Assembly: GCA_005784505.1 (NCBI GenBank) | Contig: VCAZ01000036.1 | Coordinates: 3,189,376-3,253,375 of the forward strand | Length of the DNA: 64,000 bases | DNA from: Bagarius yarrelli | Taxonomy: Eukaryota; Chordata; Actinopteri; Siluriformes; Sisoridae | Direction: 5' to 3' | Shown here: piece by piece, positions 1 through 11,683 of the stretch | Numbering within the stretch: position 1 is the stretch's first letter | Layout of the letters: each line of letters starts with the position of its first letter | Program-made: the position numbers and the translations under genes | Notes under the pieces: generated by a model | The model's database searches: none | Seen by the model: the letters and a program-made list of their open reading frames with translations, nothing else | Told to the model about the DNA's origin: nothing

Positions 1-1239
1 TAACTATCTTATATCTACTAAAACTATCTTAGGCTCAATCCACATACAGACATATTGGCTTCCTAAATTTATGATACAGCTGGCTGTTTCAAGTAGATAA
101 TTATACATCACACAACCGAGTAAACAGCTAGATTGTTGCCAACCAAAGACTAACATTGGGTTGCATGCAACAAAGAGGTCGAAAAAGATTTCAGACCTCT
201 GAGGTTAGTTAAGCACAGCATAGTCTCAGCTCCAGACAGCATGCACATGAACTGTTATACATCTGATACATATAGCTTCTAATACTGAAAATTATTTCAG
301 GATTTTGTATGACTGACAGGTAAAACAATCATGTTTTGGGGCTTCACTAGGTGCCTCAAGCAAATATAGTCCCGGAGGGCTGGTGTCCTGCAGAGTTTAG
401 CGCCAACCCTAATCAGGTGGTTAACAGTTACCACTTTAACCAATCAGAGGATCACTTTCAAACTCCTGAAGTGTCCAGCTAAGTGTGCCGTATGCAGACG
501 CTCAGCCAGCAGCCCATGGTCGTTGACTTCTGAAACTGAGACTAGGCTACAAATAACTTACCACAGCATAAATACACCCTGACTTTCAATTAAACTTGTG
601 TGCAATTGGCTGCAGATATCGTTTTGTATTGTGAACTCTCATTTTAAAATGTTCTATGCCTGTTCATCCCTGACGCTCCTGACAAGTACCTCTGACCTTT
701 CGGAAAATAGCTGTATCCCAGATATTTAACCTTTTCCTTATGATGAGACGGCTCTAAGGCTGCCTGCACGAGGGTGATTACAGGATATTCTCACTAGGTA
801 TAGCTAAGAATGTGATGTTCTAGAGATAACTATGGGGACATAGTCTGTTCTGTCGAGTGTTCTGCAACTGTCTTTGGTTTCTATCTTTAATTTATAAGAT
901 GATCCATCCTTCCAGATGGTCCATCTCTCACAGCGTAAACGCTTTATGCGTCGATTGATTTTTTTAATAGTAAACCTCGTTTGTTTGAGCCCGAACCTGA
1001 ATTGGAGCATGAAGGTTATAACAATAGGAAAAAAGCCACATTATTTACTGGTTAAAGAAATATATTGATTCTTCAAGCTCTGTGTTATTACTGAATCCCC
1101 TTTCCCTATTTGAGAACATGTCCACTGGAGCAATTACTTATCCTTTAACCACAAGAGACTCTTTTACTGTAGCGACATCATGCAGTGTCCATCCAGAATA
1201 ATCCCGATGGGTTTGTTTGAGAAAAAGTGTTAGACAATG
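1..1239. other. Non-coding sequence, mostly unassigned
   Basis: No exon is recognised. At about 370-490 there is one arm of a common fish palindromic repeat (GGTGTCCTGCAGAGTTTAG followed by a CCAACCCTAATCA-like run), probably a DNA-transposon fragment. The remainder is unique-looking AT-rich sequence inside the presumed insyn1 intron. Confidence 0.4.
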
Positions 1240-1676
1240 GTTACCTGTTGTAACAGGAAGTAGAACTCACACAAGTCTTTGGAACTCACAATGAACTTGA
1301 TAAACTTAGGTAAATCCAGAACAGAGGAATCACTTGGGAATAGTACTTTTACACGCCTGAAGCGTTAGTAGTCTGGTTAGTCTTTTCAGGGCTTGGAATC
1401 AAAAGAGCTGGGACCATACCAGGGAACCACGGAACTGGTAATCTTTACAAAGGCTGGGAGCCTGGAACTTGGAACTGGAAACTTGGAACATGAAAATCAC
1501 AGCAGAACACATTGGAGTTCTTATTCCATTAATGAGACCAGACAATGAGTGAGTGAAGGTGGGTGCTCTTTATTGGGATTGAGTGTAATAGGAGGAATGT
1601 GCTGTAGGTGTGTGTAATCAGTTCTTAGGTAAAAGTGAACAGTGAACTGAGGGAAAACCTGGTGTGTCTGTAACAC
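1240..1676 (-). mobile_element. LTR-retrotransposon-like fragment
   Basis: It contains purine-rich degenerate repeats of the GGAACTTGGAACTGG type (about 1435-1495) and a module beginning GAGACCAGACAATGAGTGAG at about 1531. The same module recurs at about 3630 and 50350. The plus strand ends in a CTGTAACACA-type motif near 1676, which read on the minus strand would be a TGTGTTACAG-like LTR start. The pattern suggests an LTR element in minus orientation, but no coding region is present, so this is tentative. Confidence 0.35.
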
Positions 1677-2859
1677 ATGTATTGGACATTTACTTTCTTT
1701 TTATTAATGTCTCTTTACACTAGTTATTACAATCATCAATAATTATGCATAATAAAGGTGGAGTTGTACATAGTCTACAGGATGTATGGCAAAAGGTATG
1801 GACTGCTTAGCAGGCTTTCTGGCCAAGACCATATCTGATTGACATGTAAAGAAACCAATCACAGTTTGCTTTGTTTTGCATCATGTCCAGAGATGTGAAA
1901 ATGGTAAATTCTATACAAAAAATCCCAAAACCACAGATCAGTTCTTTAAAATAGTTTTTCAAATTAATGCATGTATACAATACACTTTGTGTGTCACATG
2001 TCTGCTAGACATCTGGTAGATTCCAAATGATCAGAACGATTTTTAAAAAATTTAAAATCCTAGGTCATATGTAACAGATGATCAGCCAACAAGTCGTGGG
2101 CATGGCGTCTGACGTACAACCCCAAACACACTGTTAGAATTCTCCATCTGCTAAGGTAAGTCAATCAGATCTGTATCTGTTTGTATCCCAAACACTCCTT
2201 TTAACATGTATAAGGCCTGTTTATACCTGCTGTTCCTAGCGATTATTGACAATAACGAGTATTACAATTAAAGAAAAAAGGTGAAAAAGTGTGCACATCA
2301 ATGTGACTATCAAAGTTACTGACTACCAGACGAAAGCACTAACAGATCGGTAGAAATTTGTGATTTAGCTATGGTCAGCTGGTTAGCGCTTACTGTGACT
2401 GGTTGGTCCAGGAGTCTGTGCATTGCTTATACCCCTGCTCATTCTGCAAGGTCACATATGGCAAGTAGCCCACAGAACAAACTCGTCAGCTAATGTTAGC
2501 TTGCTTGATAGAAGCTCGGGTGGAAAACTCACAGTGAACTGCATGCCTTCCTACAGCATGCCTCCCACAGTGGAAAAAAATGCTAGAGCTTTTTTTCAGG
2601 ATCTGAGCATATCTCAGCCTAACTAGCATGCTGCATCATGGCTGACCCTGCGGCCTGCATCTTAAGCTGGAATATTTAAAGAAAAAAAAATCACTGCTGT
2701 AATGTACGTGACAAGTAATGGCTTAGGTTACAATTATCTATCATTCAGTAGACTTTGACTAAATTATTATTAAATGCCTTTACTATTTATCAATTAAAAA
2801 TGACTTCTTTATGAATTCTGGATCGTTAACACCCACTTCTGTCTGACATTCTAAAGAGT

Positions 2860-3350
2860 AATTTTCTGCCTTGACTCAAAGTTTTCTGGAATAGTCCTCC
2901 AATGGTTTAGGCCATACTTAGAAGGAAAGGTTATTATGCGAGTATAGATCAACCATAAATCTATGTGGAAGTCTATGACATGTGGAGTCCCACAAGGCCT
3001 AATCCTTGGACCATTCTTGTTTAACCTGTACATGCTTCCACTGGGTCAAAAAATAAGAAAGAACCTAATTGCCTATTTCTGCTATTCAGATAATACCCAG
3101 GTTTATCATTCCTTATCGTCAAATGACAAAAGCCCTATTGACTTCCCCTGCCAATGCATGGATAAAACAAACAGTTAGATGTGCCAAACTTTTTTTCAGT
3201 CAAACAGGAAGAAATCGATTATTGCATTTGAAAACAAAGATAAAGTTCTTAAGATGAATGCATACCTTGACTCAAGCAACTTAAAGCTCAGGAATTTTGG
3301 TTCCAATTTAAACTACATATTTTTTAAGATGGTATTTTTTCAATGAGAAG
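2860..3350 (+). pseudogene. L2/CR1-type LINE reverse transcriptase relic
   Basis: Translation gives TCGVPQGLILGPFLFNLYML followed by YFCYSDNTQVYHSL. This is the region around RT motifs 4 and 5, where the catalytic Y-A-D-D is expected and here reads YSDN. The order of conserved blocks and the LPLG motif fit L2-clade (Maui-like) fish LINEs. Further homologous residues (NAYLDSSNLK-like) occur after frameshifts to about 3330. Upstream residues of the YLE type are also present but broken by stops. The copy is truncated at both ends and dead. Confidence 0.75.
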
Positions 3351-3599
3351 GCTTTACTCTGTAGTTGGTCTGGGAATTTTTTAAACCCTATCTACCTAAA
3401 TGCGTTCATGTTTGCACAAATTATTTCTTACTAGACTGCTAAGGGGTTTGTTAAAAAGTAACTCCTGACAAATGTATCAACTTTTTGTGATTCTGCTTCA
3501 CCTCCCGGAGATGTAAGTGCATTTTTTTCTATGAATCTTATCACCTTGTGCTTCTCGAAAGCTCCCGAGCTCCAAACTCTAGGACCCGGGTTTAGATTT

Positions 3600-3690
3600 T
3601 CCTAGCTTTGGTGCCAGGAAGTTCCGAGCTCTTATGAGATCAGACACTGAGTGAGTTAAGGGCTTGTATAGGAATAAGGTGAGTAATTGT
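3600..3690 (-). repeat. LTR-like repeat module (second copy)
   Basis: A GAGATCAGACACTGAGTGAG run followed by a TATAGGAATAAGG segment matches the modules at about 1531-1600 and 50350-50402. It is probably a fragment of the same LTR-type family, next to the RTE relic. Confidence 0.35.
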
Positions 3691-3699
3691 GATGGACTA

Positions 3700-4150
3700 A
3701 TGAGTGACAAGGGTGTGGTACCTTGCATAGCTGTGACAATTTGACAGTAATTCAAAATTGTTTATGAACAATGCATTAAGGTGACTGTATATGTTGTCAT
3801 TAATGATATCATCATTTTTTGCATCCATATACCTCCTCTTTGGTCTTCCTCTTTGCCTTCTGCCTGGTAGCTTTATTTCTAACATCCTCCCACTAATATA
3901 TTCACTATCCCTCCTCTGCACATGTCCAAACCACCTCAATCTGGCTTCCTTGACTTTCTCCTCAAAACATTTAACATAAGCCGTCCCCCTGATGAACTCA
4001 TTCCCAATCCTGTCCAACCTCGTCACTCCAAGAAAAACCTCAACATCTTCAGCTCTGCTTCTTCCAGCTCTACTACCTGTCTCTTCCTAAGCGCCAATGT
4101 CTCTAAACCATACATCATAGCTGGTCTCAATCATATCAATATGTAAAAAA
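3700..4150 (-). pseudogene. RTE-like LINE relic, C-terminal part of reverse transcriptase ORF
   Basis: The minus-strand peptide contains RIGNEFIRGTAYVKCFEEKV, EARLRWFGHVQRRDSEYI and GRRQRGRPKRRYMD. These are the hallmark blocks of the extreme C-terminus of RTE-like non-LTR polyproteins found across animals. Upstream residues toward 4150 (ETSYDVWF, RDIGA and so on) continue the similarity but contain stops. The rest of the RT is missing. A 5' fragment of what may be the same family lies at 36730-37060, also on the minus strand. Confidence 0.75.
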
Positions 4151-6700
4151 AAAAGAATCATATCAATTTGTGGAGAAAAAATTGCATTCGATGGCTACTT
4201 CAAGTAAATGTACAAAGCCTTTGGAAAAAAAACTCTTTTTTTGATCTAAGCAATGAATAATAATAAAAGATCCAGTCTTGACCTTTCAGATTTGTGTTAC
4301 GAGTGGCTGACAGACAGTGGGCAAATTAAGCCCTTGCAGTGTGTGTGTGTGTGTGTTGCAGTAGCAGTGCTGCAACGTGAGTGTATTTCGACCATGTGTG
4401 AGATGTAAGATTGCACACTCTTCCAGAATGGCAGGCTTGATGACTAACTCCCAACTGCTTGTGTTATTTTATGTAAGTTACCGGCTGAGTTGCATAAGTC
4501 TTTTCTCTCACTTTCGCTCTCTCCTACACACACACACACACACACATGCTTTATTTTTTCAGCCTATTTTATGTGTGAAGAAACATCCAGGTCAAAAAAC
4601 AACAATCCAGCCATGATTTTCCATCTGGCATTTGGTCAATATATGGCCTAAAACAGAGTCTTTAAAATAGATGACATACCAGCTAAGATGAGCAAATAAA
4701 GTTGAAATGTACACAGGCTATACCGTCGTGCTTATATGCATGTAATCATTTAATCACTAATCTGACATGTGCACTGGATCTTCTCTCCTAGTGTAGAAAA
4801 AGGTTAAAGATTTTAAGAAACGTTAGTAATCGGTTCAATAACTGCAGTCAGAATGATGCGACGATGTCATCAGCAAGCAGGATTAGTCAACCATTTCTCA
4901 GAATTCTGCCTTTTTTTCTGCTCTATTTATAGGTCTTATGCATATTTGAAGTGGGTGCGTGTGCTGGACACTGGCTAGCTCTGGGGTTTATTAATAGCTG
5001 GAGCTAGCATTATTTCCACTGCTTGCTTCTGATGATCATCAATCATGTTAACGTCTGGAGAGCGTCATGGTGGTGTTGTACGGTGCGCTGTAGCGTGGCC
5101 TTTTTTTCCCCCTCTCTTAACTGAGACACACTCCGTTGAAAGGGATGATGGGATGCGAAGGGGATCAGTGTGACAGAGTGTGGATGCCATGTGGAAGTCT
5201 GACTGCCTCAGGGGGTCCTACAGGATGCTTGGTGTGATTGCTGAATAGAGAAAGATGTGCAGGTAATGAAGTGACCAGGGCTACATAGATAGAACGGTAG
5301 AATGATGCAGAAATTTCTGATTGTTCTCCTGAGAATGCTTTCTTTGTCTCACTCTTCCTGTCTCTTTCTGTCTGTTGCATATATACACACACACACACAC
5401 ACACTTTTACCACTAGATCTTTTTATTAGGCTTTACAGTATCTTGAAGCAAAGGACAGAACAGAGTCCAGGACAAGCAGATTTTATTCTGACATTCAGGG
5501 TCAGACATTCTTTGTTATTCTGCACGCATAAACACACACAGAGAACCCAATCTCTTTTCATGCAAAGTAGCTGACAAACACCCACGCACCAAGACAAAGA
5601 AAAAGATATTGGTTCCTTTTGTTTTGTCTACCTCAAGATACTTAAATATACACATTAAAGCTTTTCATACAAGCTGTACAAAACTTTCACTTAAGTAAAT
5701 GTTATTCTAATACCTCCATCACAGCTCGACACAAATCTCACATCTTATTTATCGTGTTCTTTCATTCGTGAACGTACCATATACACAATTTTTACCAGAT
5801 CAAACATAACACCACGCAACATATTTTGTATTATTTTACACACACACTCACACACAGATACACACAGGGAAATCTTTTGATCTTGTTTCCATGGCAGTTG
5901 GTAAAATACAGTAGAAATCCAGCTGATAGCAAAGCGCTTACATAACCACTGCTGTGCCAAATCCTACCTAAAACACCTCGGTGCACTACCTCCCTATCCT
6001 TACTGCAAAAAATCCCCTGCCCTACACTCTGTCCAGTTTAAAATGAAAACCCTTTCAGTGAATCACTGTACACAAATCATATAATGGTGGTCAATTAAAC
6101 CCTATTGTTATAGCAAACACTTGCTTTTCTCTACACCTTCCGTACACCCTTCGAGTTACTCCAGGACTGATCAGCATAATCAAAAAAGACAAGGACACAC
6201 TGTTTTAGGCAAACCTAGTTTCCTATTTTTTTAATTCCGCAGATTAAGCTACAGTAGTAACGTTGCTTTTTGTAGGGCAACTTTTTTCACTTGACTAAGA
6301 ATATAGAGCAGTTCATCATTTTAAAAGCATTTATGAGGATCAGTTTTAAAGTTGGGTTGAATGTCTGAAAGACAGTTTAAAAAAAAAAAAAGAATTGGTT
6401 TTCATTGTCAAGTAGCTTCTGTGTTTGCCTCTGCTTAAAATACTTAAACATACAAATAGGCACGGCAAACAAGGCAAAATTGGTCCAGAGCAGAGTGGCA
6501 AACCAGGGTTGGAAAAAGGAGGTATAACCTAGAGTCACCTAGACTATTGGCATCTACTGATCTAAAAACCCCTCAACTGCTGAGCCTTGTTACTTTGGCT
6601 AATTTAGACCTTTAGATGTGTTTCAACTAGACCAGAATTTCAACCATCCAAAGATTGAACTTATCACACATATAGTACAGGGGTCGCAGTAGATTTGCAG
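4151..6700. other. Non-coding, presumed insyn1 intron
   Basis: I see short microsatellites ((GT)n at 4339-4356, (CA)n at 4526-4546 and 5395-5404, and interrupted CA runs near 5840) in otherwise unique AT-rich DNA. No exon with recognisable protein similarity and no complete mobile element was found. Confidence 0.4.
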
Positions 6701-6758
6701 CTTGTGTAAAAGATCAGAACCTAAATGATTCAAACACTCCAACAGCAAGCAGTCTTAC

Positions 6759-6902
6759 CTCACGCAGCTCTTTGGCCACATCTTTAAGCTCTATAAGAAT
6801 GCCTTCCAGCTGCCCAATCACCATCTTCATGTGGCTGCGGATGCGCTCTCTCTGGCTGGGGATCTCAGAGGGTTCCTGGGCAGGAGCTCGACTCTTGGAC
6901 AT
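6759..6902 (-). CDS. insyn1: First coding exon of inhibitory synaptic factor 1 (insyn1-like), partial gene
   Basis: A 48-codon exon opens with ATG at 6902 and ends in a phase-0 donor (codon GAG followed by gtaag, intron starting at 6758). The peptide contains RERIRSHMKMVIGQLEGI and ELKDVAKELRE, which closely matches the N-terminal helical segment that I remember for vertebrate INSYN1 (C15orf59). That protein is a component of inhibitory postsynaptic sites linked to gephyrin and the dystrophin/dystroglycan complex. The start is supported by a purine at -3, by the lack of an upstream in-frame ATG joined to it, and by the family's short variable N-terminus before the conserved helix. The reading frame runs about 14 further codons into the intron, but these residues do not fit the family, which supports the splice site. 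The following exon (expected to begin VSQIDK-like) was not found in 1-6758. Whether this is the a or b fish paralogue cannot be told. Confidence 0.85.
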
Positions 6903-7139
6903 CCTTCACAGGCGGAGCAGGGGTGGGTGGGCGTAGGGCTGAGCACGGGGGCAGGCCGAGCCGCGGCCCATGTCTGGGGCCACCAGGAGCCGCAGTGCTA
7001 CTGATCCGATCACTGATCCGATCTCGGGCTCGGGCCAGGCAGGCAGGCTCCAACATCTTAAAAACACCCACAAAGCCAGGAAAGTTGGTGGGGCCTGGGC
7101 ACAAGCCTCCTTCTGCACAGCACGGTGGGAAGTCCAAGA
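6903..7139 (-). other. Probable 5' UTR / GC-rich 5' flank of insyn1
   Basis: This stretch lies directly upstream of the insyn1 ATG and is much more GC- and CpG-rich than the AT-rich surroundings, as expected for a 5' UTR or promoter-proximal segment. On the minus strand a pyrimidine tract ending in an AG near 7140 could be the splice acceptor of the ATG-bearing exon, but it ends in GAG rather than CAG and is weak. Open frames here on both strands come from base composition and are not supported as proteins. Confidence 0.45.
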
Positions 7140-8317
7140 GCTCCGTAGAAAGAGGACAGTAAATAAGGGAATGTGGGAGTCATTTAAAAATGTCTTAAAT
7201 CCGAGATCGTGCTGAAGGACACAACCAGGTACATGGAATCTAAGACAAAAGATGATCAGAGGATTAGTTTTGTTACAGTTTGTATTTTTGCCTTTGTTTG
7301 CCTTTACAGAAAAAAATTTGTTGCCACTGTCAAAATTGTAAGGTTACCCAATGTATAGGTGCTCCAATAAAGATCGCATCCAACTGAATAGGTGGCTAAA
7401 GAGAAGTAGGAGGGACTATGATTGTCATTGGTTCACTTTAAACAAACATTTTTCGTCCAGCCAGAAGGAAAGAACCTATTTTTGAACAAAGCTTTACATC
7501 TGAAACTTTGGAGAGACTACACTTTGCTTACAAATCTCTGCATAAAGGGAGGCAGTGGCAACAGATTCCAGTAAAGATTTCCCAAGGCATCCTGCACACG
7601 CCTATTTCAAACAGAATGTGGATTCAAGAGACCTAAACCAATAAGAGAAAACTGGCTGTCAAATTCAAGGTTAGCTTATATAAAAAGGCAGCTAGTTATG
7701 TGTTGCAGCATGCAAGCATTTTACACAAACAATTTCACATGTGTCCTTCTCCTTCTAACAAAGAAAAATGCATCCTGGTGTGGGTGTAATCTTCTGCATA
7801 AACTGATTCGTCTTCATAATCACCACCATAAGAAAAGGAAAAAAAATATATATATATATACTTACAACAGAACCCTTTTGAAGACGAGAATGATAAAGAC
7901 TTTTGGGACAATCACGTGTGTATCCTCTGAAAGCCAGGAGCACCATTAGCATGTCCTTTATCCAAATTTTCTTCTAGTGCCTCTCCTCATGATGGTGGAA
8001 CTGTGGAAATTTTTAAACAGTTTGCTGCTTTTAATTCAATTCCATCTAAAAGTGAATGGCATCCAGTCCATGTGAAAATTGTTTTCCTGGGGAAAATGCT
8101 TTTTTTTTCCCTTTTTTGTCAGAAGTGGCCAGAGGAGGTAAATCCCATATCTCCTTCCAGACGGTAATTGAAAGGAAAGGACCGTTCACTCGTCACATGG
8201 CACCTAAGGAGACACGAAGGAGAGCGATTCATCCTCTTTCTGTCTATACACACCGATCTATCATTGCTATACATTTGCCTGCATCATCTCACTTCTTTCA
8301 CTATTTTTCTCTTTCAG

Positions 8318-8754
8318 AAGAAACTATCCAACTTTTTCAGCACTGGGATGAAGTATGGCAGACATATAGGTAAGGAAAAAAAAGATTTTGTTGTTCCGAC
8401 CTCAGACGTAAAGAATGAGTCCTATCACAGCAACCTAAGGTGGAGACAGGAAGCCAGAGCAAAACCTAATTCTGTATCTTTCTTTCTAAGTTCCTTTTCC
8501 ATCTTCCTCCTACTGCCTGCACTGTTGCAGACTACCTTGTTCTGTCTGGCACTCACACACATGCACACACGTACACTCATCCTCTTGCTTCCTCTCATAC
8601 TCTGTTACTGTTATCTTTTTCTACACCCTCCCATACCTCTGTCTTTTCAGCCAGCAGGAGAATTCCATCCATCATCAAGCGGAAGGAGAAGACAAGGCAC
8701 AAGAATAAGAACAGCGAGAGGATCAAGAGCAGAACCCTGGGACTCCTGTCTTAG
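8318..8754 (+). other. Candidate two-exon terminal coding structure (uncertain)
   Basis: A polypyrimidine tract and CAG precede 8318, an open stretch of 52 bp ends at 8369 with a consensus donor (gtaagg), and another good acceptor (ttttcag) precedes 8651. Splicing keeps phase 1 open to a TAG at 8752-8754. The joined peptide would be about 50 residues, with a lysine/arginine-rich tail. I do not recognise it. It lies opposite the proposed first intron of insyn1, so it may be an antisense or terminal exon pair, or simply chance. Confidence 0.15.
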
Positions 8755-8954
8755 AGGAAGCTTGTGTTGCTGCGGAGACAGCTGATCCAGGGTGTTGGAG
8801 CTGCCTCTGTTGCCTCTGTCTCTCTTGCGATGCCTCCCCTTATCTGTGACAACAGCCTGGGTTTTTCAATAGAGACTATCCACTGTCTTTACGTGTAAGC
8901 ACTTTAGCTCAAATGCACATGCATCCACACACAATCATCATCTCTCCCTTTCTC

Positions 8955-8959
<5 letters not shown>

Positions 8960-8991
<32 letters not shown>
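8960..8991. repeat. (CT)n microsatellite
   Basis: About 15 uninterrupted TC dinucleotides, immediately downstream (in minus-strand sense) of the possible insyn1 first exon. Confidence 0.95.
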
Positions 8992-8994
<3 letters not shown>

Positions 8995-9042
8995 GCTCGT
9001 TGACACTCTCAGTTCGTCCCTTCCTGTCGCCCCCTCACTTAC

Positions 9043-9200
9043 TGGCGGATGCGGGTTGCTAGGAGCAGGAGTTTATCGAGTGGCTCAGGTGGCTGCTAGA
9101 ATGACTCTCGCTCTCTTTCTCTCCCTCTGTCTCTCGCGCTCTCTCTCACCAGTCGTGATGGGAGGAGCCAGAGAGTTTAAACAGACAGCAACAGCTAACA
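9043..9200 (-). other. Possible noncoding first exon / promoter area of insyn1
   Basis: On the minus strand a strong donor-like sequence (CGCCA followed by gtaagtgag) places an exon end at 9043. The sequence upstream of it in transcription direction is relatively CpG-containing and purine rich. A noncoding exon 1 spliced to the ATG exon at about 6.9-7.1 kb would be typical for a neuronal gene of this kind. The right-hand boundary is arbitrary. Transcript data are not available, so this is inference from one splice signal and position. Confidence 0.25.
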
Positions 9201-10244
9201 GTATCTGCTCTTTTTTTCTTATCCCCTCTTTCTGGCTCCCTCTATCCCAGCCTTTCTTTACCTCCTACTCTTCTGCCTCTCATGATCCTGAAACTGTGTA
9301 CATCTAAAATGATGTTTCTCCTTCATGCCTCACATCAGGTCATTTACATTAATGCTATATATGCTATATAAATAACTCCCTGCAATGGCAAAACTAGTTC
9401 TAAACCTAGTAGTATGCATATGGTCTAGATGCCGCTTTATTTAGATATATACACTTTTTACACTCTACATTTATCGGCTAACGTAGCATGTATGCCTGCT
9501 TTTTCAGCCATCGCGTTTATTCTAACAGTAACTTTATCATTCTTTTTATTGACAATATATTAATAATCAATTGGACATAGCCATAAATTGTTGTGAGGGA
9601 GAACAACATAAGTAAGAAGGTCTTTGTTTGTTACGTATACATAACTGTGCTATAAAATCTGCATAAGTCAGCTTAGAAAGTTGGTGCGCAGGGTGAGCCA
9701 GGATACAGCACTTCTTACACAAAGGGTGTCAAGGCTCTTGCATAGGGACCCAGTATTGGGAGGTTTGTGGAGGTAGGGCTTAGACTCCAATCAACCCAGA
9801 GCCTTAAACGTTTGCCGCTTTTGCCATTAACACTAAAAAAGTTAAGAACAACCCATGGTTAGCTGGTTAAACTGCTTTTTAACTAATTAGCACATTTTTT
9901 CTGATTTAGGGGTTTGATATCTGTTTGTATGAAGACTTTGCCCCTTTTGCATCAGGGGGGTCTTCTAAGAACACCAACTTTTATTAAAAGACTAGCATAA
10001 TATGTTGACTGACTTCTTACAAAATGATTTTGGTGTATAAATGGGCAAAAATATGTGCAATTGTGCTTTACAACAAGTTTACAACAGTGTACAGTGTGTC
10101 CTTGCCAGCCTTCTTGTGACATTGTATAGGATAAACCATACAGAAAATGAAAGTATGGAGTTTTGGATATACAATTTTGTACTACATGATGTGTATTAAA
10201 TTTAAGGTGGTATTACATGTTTCCCATATAACAGCACACCAATT

Positions 10245-10429
10245 TGCATTTACATTTATTGCGTTTGGCAGATGCCCTTATCCTGAGCAACTTATCTTTA
10301 TCTCTTTATACAACTAAGCAATTAAGGGTTAAGGGCATTGCTCAGGGGCCCAGCAGTGGCAACTTGTTGGTGCTGGGATTCGAATCCTGATCTTCCAATT
10401 AGCTTAACCACTGCACTACCACTTCCCCC
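10245..10429 (-). mobile_element. tRNA-derived SINE, family A
   Basis: Read on the minus strand it carries a tRNA-like head with A/B-box-like blocks (GTGGTAGTGCAGTGGTTAAG and GATTCGAATCC-type), the body ACTGCTGGGCCCCTGAGC-type, and the fish tail ATAAGGGCATCTGCCAAACG. It is near full length (about 185 bp). Family A has 18 recognisable pieces in this window. Confidence 0.85.
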
Positions 10430-10920
10430 ACTCAAGTGTTCCATTGGCTGTGTTCTGAAATCATCTTTTTTCCTAATCATCGGCACTGCATGACTTTGTA
10501 CGTTGGTGTGTATTTGTGTGTGTGTGTTTGTGTGTGCATTCGTGAAAGACAACTCTGCACGCTCTCTGCCTTTTCCACTCACATATGTAGGAAGACACAA
10601 AATCAGTTCTATTCACTGTCAGTGCTGAGCTACATTGAACAGATGTGGTTCTTTCAGGCAAAGCTATTGAACAAAACACAAAAATCGAGTTCTGATGTCC
10701 TTGGGAGAGTCTCGGTCTTGATGGCTCGGTGCATCCTGTATTTTTTTTTCTCTCTCTGCAGTCATTTTCTCATATTTATTTACTGTCTTATGTAAGCCTG
10801 GTTTGAATAGTTTATATGTAATAACACAATAATTAAGGCGGTAATATGGATACCAAAAATGTTAATTATTAGTGCTTTCTCTCTCTCTATATATATATAC
10901 ACATACACACAATATGATGT

Positions 10921-10940
10921 ATATATATATATATATATAT
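10921..10940. repeat. (AT)n microsatellite
   Basis: Ten AT repeats, preceded by a shorter TA/CA-rich run from about 10886. Confidence 0.9.
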
Positions 10941-11454
10941 CAAGTCATTTGACTGTGAGGTTTTATTAGAAGAGCTGGATGGAGAGGTGCCAGAAAATAT
11001 TGGCCCCACTTATATTTCTGCCATGGATTTATTGCACCTGTCTGTTTATGATGAAGTTTTATAGAACACAATATTTTCCTTGCAGGTCTCTTGCACATGC
11101 CTTCACAGGTGTACCTATAGAGGAAATCACCCTGATTATGTGGTACTACAGAAAAAAAAGACAGAAAGAGAGAGAGACATAGAGAGAGAGTCCTTATTGC
11201 ATAAGCCAACACTACTGTTTTATGTGTGTATGATGTGTTAGGGATATAAACATATGTAAATTATTCCAAATTTACAGATGTCCTCATTTGGGTACAAATA
11301 CTGATTGGAATAAAAGAAGCACTATTTATTGTTTGATTGCCCAAAGGTTTATAAGGCATCTTGGTAGAGACTAAAAGTGTACATCCCGTGGGATTAAACA
11401 AAAAAAATCGCACACACCGATTTTCCGCTTAAATGTCATGTGACTTCAACTTTA

Positions 11455-11560
11455 ATTCAGTTTCATTTTATTTTATTTGTATACCACTTTTAGCAATAGA
11501 CGTAGTCTCCAATTAGCGTTACAAAAAAAGTTAAATTTAACTAATTGGGTGAAACAGAAC
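11455..11560 (-). mobile_element. LINE 3' tail fragment
   Basis: On the minus strand it contains TATACAAATAAAATAAAATG preceded by a TTGCTAAAAGTGG run. This resembles the terminal sequence of a widespread fish non-LTR element that ends in GCTATACAAATAAA-type repeats. Only the tail is preserved. Confidence 0.5.
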
Positions 11561-11570
11561 CAAGTTAACT

Positions 11571-11668
11571 TGGTGGTAGTGCAGTGGTTAAGTTGTTTGA
11601 CTGCTAATTGGAAGATCAAGGGTTCAACTCCCAGCACTACCAAGTTGCCACTGCTGGGCCTTTGAGAT
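11571..11668 (+). mobile_element. SINE family A, 5' part
   Basis: It holds the tRNA-like head and the start of the body (GTGCAGTGGTTAAG ... CACTGCTGGGCCTTTGAG), then stops. It is the first of three SINE pieces separated by a duplicated spacer (see 11684-12100). Confidence 0.8.
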
Positions 11669-11683
11669 AGCTCAGTTGTAACT

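Noticed and set aside
6865..7215. Several overlapping frames upstream of the insyn1 ATG
   Set aside because: Produced by the GC-rich leader. None continues the insyn1 frame, and their peptides are low-complexity Pro/Ala/Arg.
8168..8785. 205-codon plus-strand open frame
   Set aside because: It runs through polypyrimidine tracts and across both predicted splice sites. Only the short exon-like pieces inside it are worth considering.
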